A DNA stretch of 54,005 bases from a bacterium (lineage in GTDB: Bacteria > UBA10199 > JACPAL01 > GCA-016699445). Where the stretch lies: assembly GCA_035454885.1 (NCBI GenBank), contig DATIGE010000054.1, positions 1-54,005 on the forward strand, in the 5' to 3' direction. Within the stretch, counting starts at the first letter, position 1. Each line of letters opens with the position of its first letter. Below the pieces are notes generated by a model. The model saw only the letters and a program-made list of their open reading frames with translations. It did no database searches and was not told the DNA's origin. Shown one piece after another: positions 41,540-48,852 of this stretch. A program made the translations under genes and the position numbers.

Positions 41540-41552
41540 AATCAATAAGTTG
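41540..41552 (+). promoter_or_regulatory. IHF-like site
   Basis: AATCAATAAGTTG matches the IHF consensus WATCAR-N4-TTR exactly and lies between the activator box and the sigma-54 promoter, where IHF bends DNA in classical sigma-54 systems. Confidence 0.5.
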
Positions 41553-41565
41553 CGTGAGATTTTTT

Positions 41566-41581
41566 CGGCACGCCCCTTGCT
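41566..41581 (+). promoter_or_regulatory. Sigma-54 promoter of the 1555-residue gene
   Basis: CGGCACGCCCCTTGCT: GG (41567-41568), 10 nt, GC (41579-41580). Confidence 0.82.
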
Positions 41582-41607
41582 TTTTCCAATCTCCATCGGG
41601 GGACAAG

Positions 41608-44600
41608 ATGGGTTTGGAAGGAACACGATTCTGGGCCATGCTCGCGGGGACGGAAGTCCGCCGCGTCGACGAATCGCCAGCCGAAACTGCAAGCCTGCCA
41701 TTGACCGACGGCCGGACGGGCACCTCCACGTCCTCCGACACGTTCACCTCCGGCGCCACGATCATCGTGCCGGATGCCTCCACACGCCCGGCCGTCGGTC
41801 ATCCTCTCCTCACCTGCCGATTCTTTACGGCGGAGTTTGTTGGAACGAGACCCGCGCTGACGGATAGCCCAGCGGCGGATCCCGCGGAGGTGCTACGAGC
41901 CTTTGACGAGGAGCTCGGACGCTTCGAGGCCTTGCCCGAAGATCGGACGGAGGAAGCCAACGCCAGCCTGGAGCAATTGGAATGTCTGGCCCAAGAGGTC
42001 GAATCATTTCCCACCGATGGACTATCGGAGGAAGAGCTTCGCGACCGCCATGTTGCCGTCCTCCGGAGTTGGAGTGCGGTTCGCGCGGCTTCGATTCGAT
42101 TTTCGGAAGGATCGGGGCGGCCGCCTGCGGCGACCCTGAATGACACGCAGGTCACCGACCGCATGCGCGGCTCCGCCGCCCGGTTGGTGGAGGTCGTGAC
42201 GGCGTCCTCCGACTGCGAAACCGTCGAAGACTTCGAGACCCGTTTGAACGCGGCCATCGACGAGGACGACACCGAGTTTCTCCTGACGCTAAGCCCGGAG
42301 ACGGTCACAAACTTTCTGTCCACCCATGAGATGGGCCGGGCGCTTTTTGAATTCGCCGAACAGGATGCGGGGGAGGACCGTCTGACCGGTTATCTCGAGT
42401 CCGCCCGGTGTTTCGCTTCGTTGGGTTTGAACGATCGAGTCACGGAGGTCCTCACGGCGGCCCAAAGCGCCATCGACGGTCTCCCGCGCGAGGACGAAGC
42501 CGCTTTCTTGGACGGATTGCTCGCCGTTGCGGGCGGGTACCAGGAAGCCGGCATGACGGAAGAAGCCAACCGCGTCTTCGTGCGCGTCAGCTTCGTGGGG
42601 GAAAACAGCGCGGATCCCGAAAGCCGCCATCGCGGCGTGCTGGCCCGCGCCATGAGGCTTCTCAATCAGGGGGACTTCGTTCAGGCGGAGGAGGCCGTCT
42701 CGTCATTGCCCGAATCCGAAACCACCGAGGCCCTCCTCGAAGTGATCCACGAAGGAGAACGCCGCGCCCGTGTCATCCAGAACCTTCAGCTTTTCCAGGG
42801 CTACATCAATCTCTACGCTCAAACCCATTCCTTCGCCGGCGGGATTGATGCCGAAGGCGTGCGGACGGAACTGGGACAGGCTCTTCAAAGCGCCGCGGAC
42901 GCCGCCCTCTCCGGAGAGACCCCCAATCTGTGGGCCGCTTTGAGCGCCGAGGCACCGGAATTTCCCAGCGTCGCGAGTTTCCTCTTCGACACTCCATACG
43001 GCCGAAATTTGGAGGCGATCTCCGATCCGCGATTGGACCGGGAGGAATATCAATTCCGGATTCTAACAATGGCCGACGGCTACATGGACGACTCGGACTA
43101 CACCGCCGCCGGAATCGTGGCGGAGGTCTTTCGAAACGATGCCGAGCTGGGACATCACTCCGAGGAATATTTCCGCCGGATCGAATACCACACCTCCCGG
43201 GAGACCTTGAGCCGTTCGGGAGCCAACTTCGTCGGCGACTGGCTCTCCATGACCGGCATCGGTCTCCTGGAATCGGCGGGACATTTCCTGTCGACGATGA
43301 CGGCGGGATTTTCCGGAACCGGCGGCAGCATTGAGGACGATCTCCCCGGCACGGCGGAGTTCGCGCTGCTCATCGCGTCCGAAGGCCTGTCCGTCGAGGC
43401 GGAGTCGCTCTTCAGCACCACACGTTTCGCCCGCGGACTTTCGCCCTTGGCACGGGGCGCGGCAAGCTGGGCGGTACGTGAAGGGACGATGGCGGGAATC
43501 CTGACCCCGGGCACGTTGCTGATCGACGCGGCCCGGCGTAGGAGCCTGGATGGCTTGACGGTCGAGAGCTTCGCCCGGGAATTCGGCGCGAACGTCGTCA
43601 TGTTCAGCCTGTGCCACTTCAGCGGCCGGGCCACGCGCGGAGCCGCCGCCCCGGTGCGTTGGGGCGCCGGCGTCGGCTCGTTCGTCGCTTCGGACTACGT
43701 CAACGAAGGTGTCGGTTTCCGGGACGCTCGCGATGCCGGCATCGGCGAAAGATTGTTGGATGCCACCGCCGCCGACGGAAGGGTTCGTTTCGCCAGTTGG
43801 CTCGGGAACCGCATTTCGGGCGGCCGGTTCGAGAGGTTGAGGGAGGAGATCGCGCTGCGAAGCGCCGAGCACGAGTCCGCCTGGCGCGCCGGGCGCCCCT
43901 CGGATCGCGGCGGACGCCGCGTGGATCTGTCATGGGCGCGTGACTTGGTCCGGTTCCTTCCCATCCCCGGCGTCGGCATGGGCGGGATCGGCTTCGTCTC
44001 CGGCGCCGGCGGCGGACGCCGGGGCGGCGGCCCTCTCTCCGGGGGCGTTCCCGGCTCGTACCGCGACCTCTCGCAACATCTGCACGTCTTCTCCGCCACG
44101 CGCGGCCACGACACCTTGATGGCCGATTTCGCGTCGGGCGACTACGCGCGGACCCCGGTGGTCGACGCGATCCTGGGCAATCCGCGTCTTCGGCCGACCA
44201 CGTCGGTCCGGGCCGGCGACCGCACCTTTTATCTGGGGCCGGTTATCCGTACCGAAGGTCCCGACGGGCCGCGTAGCTACGCCTTGGGCGTCGTTCCCAT
44301 ATTGGAAGGCGGTGGCGTCCGCCTCCGCGAGGTGATCTTCTACCGCTCAAATTCCGACGGCGGCTGGCGCGTCACCCCCGTCCGCATGGGGGACCATCTC
44401 GTGAAAGGGAGGCTCCGCATCGGTGATGCACGCGGTCATTACACTCAGGAGACCCAACTGGCCCCCGAGCTCACCCGGCGTCTGGAGGCTTTAGAAGGCG
44501 AGCCCGCCGTCTCCCTGCCGGAAGATGCTTTGAACATGCTGATCAATTTCGAAAGCCCCCTGAACGGCGACCGGGGCGTAAGCCTCGTCGGCCGTTTCGC

Positions 44601-46275
44601 AGACCAGCAGAGGCTGAGCCTGGCCCCCGGCCTCGAGGCCGCGCAGCGATTCGTTCCCGGCCGCGAGATGTTTTGGAGGGATGGAGACGTCCCCGCGGGG
44701 ATGGATCCGACCACTTGGGGCATCGTCTCGCGCGTGGCCCCGTCGATCTCCGACTTGAGTACGCTGCCGCTTCCGGAAGGCTTCGTGCCCGACTTTGCGG
44801 CGGTTCCGATCCGCGAATACTCGGGCTCGCACACGCTCTTGGGTGAGACCGTTTATCGCGAATACCCCGCGACGCTGAACGGCCGCGAGGTGGTGTGGAC
44901 GATGGCGGAGGCCTCCGGCGACCGCGTGTGGATCCAGGGAATCCGCTACGCCGAGGCGCAGATCACGGACTTCGGCACTTACGACGTCGCGATCGACTCC
45001 GGCATCCTCACGTCCAAACCCGTCGAGTACGGGAGTACCTTGGGCAATCTTCCCGCGGCTTACCGGCGGCCCGTGACCGCCCCAGATGGCTCCCCGACGC
45101 GCTACGAAGACATCACGCCGCTCCTGGCGGAACTGGAGCCGATCCGGTCGTATCGAGAAGCCCGAGCGGCGGGCGGCGATACCGTCGTCGACGCGGTCGC
45201 CGCGCGCAGAATCGTGGTCGTCAGGGATGTGGCACCCGAGGTCGTCGAGCGTCCGACCGTGCCTCCGTCCGAAGAGCGATCGACCCGCCGGCCCGCGGCG
45301 CGACGTGAAAGCGGGGACGTGGATCTCGAAGCCGCCCTCAGAGCCCTCGAAGCGCGCGCCGCGGAGACGGATACCGCGATCGCCGCCCTTCGCGAGCGCG
45401 TCGCATCCTTGGATGCCGAGCTGAACGCATTGGACGCCGACGCGACGAGCCGTTTTCTGGCGGAAATGGACGCCTGGCACGCGGGGTCCTCCGAGATCGA
45501 TCCCCGCGCCGAGGTTTATCGCGACTGGGTCTCGCAAGTGCGCCGCGACGTGGCGGGGCTTCGGGAGAGGATGGAAAGGATGGAAGGGGAGCTCCGGGAG
45601 GCGGAGGCCCGCGGTGACCGCGTCCGCGTCGCTTCGCTTCGCGGCGAGCTCTTGGGAGACGTCTCGCGCCGGTTCGAGGAATTGTCGGTCGATTGGAGAG
45701 GGAACATCGACCAGGCGCGTTCCCGAAGCCGTCACCGGACGATGACCGACCTGTTCCCGCTCGAATCCGCCGTCGTCGAGGCTCAGAGAATCCTGCGCGC
45801 GGATCGCGGCGTCCTTTGGATGATCCGGCCCGAAAGCCTGGAAGCCGGCGTCGAGATTTCCGTTCCGGACACGGCCGCCGAAAGCCTGGTCATCGACCGG
45901 ATCGCCGCCCAGGACGGGCTTACGGTCGACGGTGCCGGAGACGGGGCCTATCGCGTCACGTTGGCCGACGGGCGCGGATTTGACCTTCGCATCTCCCGCG
46001 GATTGGATCTGCCCGCCGAAAGAATCGCCGACCTGACGGATTGGCTGGACGCGCAGCCAGCCGCCATCAGCGAGCTCGGCGACGCCTTGCGCTCGTACGA
46101 TCGGGATTCCTTGGAAAATCTGACCGATCACTTGATCGCGAGGGGCTGGAGCCAGGCCGACATCGAAGGCCTCTTTGCTCAGCGCGGATTCACGGCGGGG
46201 GAAGCCGCCGCGATCGTCGGTCCGAGGATCAGCCGCGCGGCTCGAGAAGGCCGGAGCGGAGAAGGATCTCTTTGA
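41608..46275 (+). CDS. Giant multidomain protein, unrecognised
   Basis: 1555 residues from the ATG at 41608 (GGGGGA upstream; an earlier in-frame ATG lies inside the sigma-54 promoter). No signal peptide. About 1-70 is Ser/Thr-rich. About 100-480 is helical with TPR-like spacing. About 520-760 contains Gly/Ala-rich hydrophobic stretches (TAEFALLIASEGLSVEAESL, FGANVVMFSLCHFSG) that may be membrane-associated. About 780-1210 is a beta-rich domain with a YRSNSDGGWR segment and HYTQETQL near residue 940. About 1230-1380 is a strong Ala/Glu/Arg coiled coil. The final 170 residues are mixed. No known family; size, layout and sigma-54 control suggest a structural or effector role. The last 47 bp overlap the convergent gene. 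Confidence 0.7.
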   Translation: MGLEGTRFWAMLAGTEVRRVDESPAETASLPLTDGRTGTSTSSDTFTSGATIIVPDASTRPAVGHPLLTCRFFTAEFVGTRPALTDSPAADPAEVLRAFDEELGRFEALPEDRTEEANASLEQLECLAQEVESFPTDGLSEEELRDRHVAVLRSWSAVRAASIRFSEGSGRPPAATLNDTQVTDRMRGSAARLVEVVTASSDCETVEDFETRLNAAIDEDDTEFLLTLSPETVTNFLSTHEMGRALFEFAEQDAGEDRLTGYLESARCFASLGLNDRVTEVLTAAQSAIDGLPREDEAAFLDGLLAVAGGYQEAGMTEEANRVFVRVSFVGENSADPESRHRGVLARAMRLLNQGDFVQAEEAVSSLPESETTEALLEVIHEGERRARVIQNLQLFQGYINLYAQTHSFAGGIDAEGVRTELGQALQSAADAALSGETPNLWAALSAEAPEFPSVASFLFDTPYGRNLEAISDPRLDREEYQFRILTMADGYMDDSDYTAAGIVAEVFRNDAELGHHSEEYFRRIEYHTSRETLSRSGANFVGDWLSMTGIGLLESAGHFLSTMTAGFSGTGGSIEDDLPGTAEFALLIASEGLSVEAESLFSTTRFARGLSPLARGAASWAVREGTMAGILTPGTLLIDAARRRSLDGLTVESFAREFGANVVMFSLCHFSGRATRGAAAPVRWGAGVGSFVASDYVNEGVGFRDARDAGIGERLLDATAADGRVRFASWLGNRISGGRFERLREEIALRSAEHESAWRAGRPSDRGGRRVDLSWARDLVRFLPIPGVGMGGIGFVSGAGGGRRGGGPLSGGVPGSYRDLSQHLHVFSATRGHDTLMADFASGDYARTPVVDAILGNPRLRPTTSVRAGDRTFYLGPVIRTEGPDGPRSYALGVVPILEGGGVRLREVIFYRSNSDGGWRVTPVRMGDHLVKGRLRIGDARGHYTQETQLAPELTRRLEALEGEPAVSLPEDALNMLINFESPLNGDRGVSLVGRFADQQRLSLAPGLEAAQRFVPGREMFWRDGDVPAGMDPTTWGIVSRVAPSISDLSTLPLPEGFVPDFAAVPIREYSGSHTLLGETVYREYPATLNGREVVWTMAEASGDRVWIQGIRYAEAQITDFGTYDVAIDSGILTSKPVEYGSTLGNLPAAYRRPVTAPDGSPTRYEDITPLLAELEPIRSYREARAAGGDTVVDAVAARRIVVVRDVAPEVVERPTVPPSEERSTRRPAARRESGDVDLEAALRALEARAAETDTAIAALRERVASLDAELNALDADATSRFLAEMDAWHAGSSEIDPRAEVYRDWVSQVRRDVAGLRERMERMEGELREAEARGDRVRVASLRGELLGDVSRRFEELSVDWRGNIDQARSRSRHRTMTDLFPLESAVVEAQRILRADRGVLWMIRPESLEAGVEISVPDTAAESLVIDRIAAQDGLTVDGAGDGAYRVTLADGRGFDLRISRGLDLPAERIADLTDWLDAQPAAISELGDALRSYDRDSLENLTDHLIARGWSQADIEGLFAQRGFTAGEAAAIVGPRISRAAREGRSGEGSL

Positions 46276-47578
46276 GCGCCCAGACGTGGTCGGGGACCGT
46301 GTCCCGGAAACCCAGTGGGTCGGTCATCTCGTCGATCACCCGCATCAGGGCGACTTCGCGCTCTGGGACGTGCGCAAAACGGTTGGGATCGAAATCGAGA
46401 AGGAGGAGATAGCGAAGCGCCATCGGGACCACGCCGTTCATCGTCAATCGCGCCCAGCGCCATGCGCCCTTCGAGCGTTCTCCGATTTCGGTCGCCGTCA
46501 TCTCGCCGTAAACGGATCTCACCAGCTCGCGCGTCACATCCGGACGGATCTGCTCCAGAATGTCGAGAATCCGGTCCTGCCTTTTCAGGGGAAGCGACTT
46601 GGACGCGTGCACGCTTTCGACGGAGATCGTGTTCAGGAGGGGATGGAGTTCCAGGGTCGCGGGTGAGGAGGTCGTGACGGGAAAAACGGTGGTGTAGCCA
46701 AAGGTGTGAACGGCCGCCGCCGCCGCGACCGGCAGAAGGGCGAGTCTCGGTTTGAGCGTCACGAGGGCGGCGTCCGCGAACGAGGGCTCCGCCGCGGACA
46801 GGCCCCCCAAGACCAAGACGTCGACCTGGCTCCGGTAGCGCTCGATCGACGTCAGGAGCCGTTCCCTCCCGTCGCCCGTCAGCGCCCGATTGAGTCCCAG
46901 GAATGTGAAGCGGCCGATGCGGGTCAGATTCTCTTGCAAGGCGACCTCTAGGGGCGCCGAGAGTGGCGTCACGCGGGCACCGCGCAGGTCGCGGGCGGCG
47001 ATCGTTTCGATGTCCTTCCTGGCGAAATGCTCTTGAACGGCCGCCGATCGGCCGCGCCCCTTCAACTTGCGGGGAGTACTGATCCGCAGCGTTTCGTCTT
47101 CGGAGGCGGGTGGAGGCGTCACCGTAAACAGCTGGAGCGCGGACCGAGCGGGAACCGCCGCTTCCTCGCGCGCCCCGAGAAAGAGGGCGATGCCGCGATC
47201 CGGCAGCCCCGAGGGCGGAGTTCCGGCGAAGACGCTCATTCTCAAGGGAAGCGCGACGCCGATCGACCGCTCGAGACGCTCCGCATTCGTCTGGAGTTCC
47301 GCACGGAGCTGGGGGTCGCTGAAGGCGAGGTTCGTCAGGAGTTCGAGCGATTCGTCATCCAGGTGGCGGATCGGAAGGGCGTCGTGGATACGGACGTCTT
47401 GGATCAGCCGTTCCGTGTCGCCGTCGCGCACGGCCTCCTGCCACAGGTCGGCACGCGGGAGGACGTTTTCCTCCGAAACGAGGTGCGCCATGTAGTCGGC
47501 CGCATTCGCGAGGCGCGTCAGGGTCTGTGAGACCGTCGCGAGAGAGGCGCCGACCGAAAGTGAAAAGGGACCCGTCAT
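46229..47578 (-). CDS. Unrecognised protein with Ala-rich hydrophobic segment
   Basis: 449 residues; the ATG has a modest AGG ribosome site. N-terminal 120 residues are helical (LVSEENVLPRADLWQEAVRDGD). The middle is beta-rich with a Leu/Ala/Val stretch (DAALVTLKPRLALLPVAAAAAV, about 268-290) that could enter a membrane. The C-terminal 120 residues are helical (RQDRILDILEQIRPDVTRELVRSVYG). No signal peptide, no family recognised. No sigma-54 site is seen upstream; only a -10-like TATAAT about 100 bp away. Confidence 0.65.
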   Translation of the reverse strand: MTGPFSLSVGASLATVSQTLTRLANAADYMAHLVSEENVLPRADLWQEAVRDGDTERLIQDVRIHDALPIRHLDDESLELLTNLAFSDPQLRAELQTNAERLERSIGVALPLRMSVFAGTPPSGLPDRGIALFLGAREEAAVPARSALQLFTVTPPPASEDETLRISTPRKLKGRGRSAAVQEHFARKDIETIAARDLRGARVTPLSAPLEVALQENLTRIGRFTFLGLNRALTGDGRERLLTSIERYRSQVDVLVLGGLSAAEPSFADAALVTLKPRLALLPVAAAAAVHTFGYTTVFPVTTSSPATLELHPLLNTISVESVHASKSLPLKRQDRILDILEQIRPDVTRELVRSVYGEMTATEIGERSKGAWRWARLTMNGVVPMALRYLLLLDFDPNRFAHVPEREVALMRVIDEMTDPLGFRDTVPDHVWALKEILLRSGLLEPRG

Positions 47579-47664
47579 AGACCTGCTCTGATCTCGGAAT
47601 GGCCCCTTATCGCCGCAAAGCCCGGATCGTTTCGGAGCGATTCTAACTGGAATCTGTGTTCACA

Positions 47665-47674
47665 AAGTTGAGAA
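47665..47674 (+). promoter_or_regulatory. Activator box upstream of the 279-residue gene
   Basis: AAGTTGAGAA; gap to the GG at 47759 is 84 nt. Continues as TGAGAA-N7-ATTCT. Confidence 0.5.
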
Positions 47675-47757
47675 TTATAGGATTCTTATGTCCCAGGATC
47701 ATTTCACGGAGCTGCAATAATATATAGCAATATTAGGCAGTTATAAAAGTTACCCAC

Positions 47758-47773
47758 TGGCACAAACCTTGCT
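47758..47773 (+). promoter_or_regulatory. Sigma-54 promoter of the 279-residue gene
   Basis: TGGCACAAACCTTGCT: GG (47759-47760), 10 nt, GC (47771-47772). The A/T-rich 47700-47750 segment upstream is a likely bend site. Confidence 0.85.
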
Positions 47774-47800
47774 CCTTCAGAGACAACAAGGAGATCGGAT

Positions 47801-48640
47801 ATGCCCCCCATCGGTGAGACATCTTACGTCGCCTCGTTTGACGAGGATCCGGTCCTCGGTAGTCTGGATGCTCGTTTTGCGATGGAGGACGCCGCGCTTT
47901 CGGGGATGATGGGGGGGCTCTCGAGACCGCCGGAGACGGGCGGGCAGTTGATGGCCCTGTTGACGGCGATGATGGCGCACCGGGAGGAGACGGGGCACTA
48001 CGAGCCGCCGCCTCCGCCTCCCGATACCTCGGCCCAGGACGCCCAGACGGCGGCGATGGTGGGCCAGAGCCTTGCCGCCTTGGCGCAATCGACGGCGGCC
48101 ATCGGCGCGGCGGCCTCGGGCAACGGCGGAACGGCCGCGGCGGCCCCGGCCAATCCCCCTCCGGCCGCGGAAGCGCCCGCAGAAACCGCTTCGACGTCCT
48201 CCGTACCCCCGTCGACTTCGACGGCCGAGACACCCACGGAAACATCGACGGGATCGACCGAGACGCCGACGGAAACACACACGGAATCTGCGCCGCCTCC
48301 GGCGGCCGAACCCGTTGCGGAGGCCAGGCCGCGCGGGCACGGAGCGGGAGGAAGAAGGCGCAGCGCGCCTCTGCCGCCGGGACCTCCTGTGGAAGTCGGG
48401 TCGACCACGACGGCCGTTGTTGAGGAACCCGCTGAAGCTGATCCGCCTCCTCCGTCCGTCAGGATGTCTCGGGAACCCGGAAGAGAACACCTGGCCGATT
48501 TGGGAGGGGGGCTTTATGCCGATCCGGAGACGGGCGATACCTACGCCGAGAATATGGTGACCCACGAGTTGGAAAGGACGGGACGGCTCTCGGAGGGCGA
48601 TTTGGCGAGATTACGTGAACATATGCCCGAGAGGTCGTAA
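47801..48640 (+). CDS. Low-complexity Pro/Thr/Glu-rich protein
   Basis: 279 residues; AAGGAG before the ATG. About 1-65 is a Met-rich helical start (LSGMMGGLSRPPETGGQLMALLTAMM). About 66-225 is dominated by Pro, Ala, Thr, Ser and Glu (ETPTETSTGSTETPTETHTE), with an Arg-rich patch. About 230-279 is a small folded-looking end (HLADLGGGLYADPETGDTYAENM). No signal peptide, no family. Such extended linkers are typical of surface spacers or scaffolds. Sigma-54-driven. Confidence 0.65.
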   Translation: MPPIGETSYVASFDEDPVLGSLDARFAMEDAALSGMMGGLSRPPETGGQLMALLTAMMAHREETGHYEPPPPPPDTSAQDAQTAAMVGQSLAALAQSTAAIGAAASGNGGTAAAAPANPPPAAEAPAETASTSSVPPSTSTAETPTETSTGSTETPTETHTESAPPPAAEPVAEARPRGHGAGGRRRSAPLPPGPPVEVGSTTTAVVEEPAEADPPPPSVRMSREPGREHLADLGGGLYADPETGDTYAENMVTHELERTGRLSEGDLARLREHMPERS

Positions 48641-48657
48641 CCGAAGGGCCCACAACC

Positions 48658-48852
48658 ATGCAAACCGCCGCCCTCATCCTCGAGTTTGTCACCCCCCAAG
48701 GCGCCTACGACCGGGTCCGCACCTTGGTCGAGGTCCTCGACCGGGAGGACATCCGACAAAAAATGAACGAGCTCGCATTGACGGAAATCCCCTCCGGGGC
48801 AGTCATCCAGGGCGGGACGATTGAATGGCTCCAGATGGCGGAGCCCGTCTAA
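48658..48852 (+). CDS. Small hypothetical protein
   Basis: 64 residues, 17 bp after the previous stop and probably in the same transcript. One amphipathic alpha/beta unit (AALILEFVTPQGAYDRVRTLVEVLDRED, then ALTEIPSGAVIQGG). The ribosome site is weak. It overlaps the stop of the convergent kinase-activator gene by 4 bp. Composition fits real coding sequence; function unknown. Confidence 0.55.
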   Translation: MQTAALILEFVTPQGAYDRVRTLVEVLDREDIRQKMNELALTEIPSGAVIQGGTIEWLQMAEPV

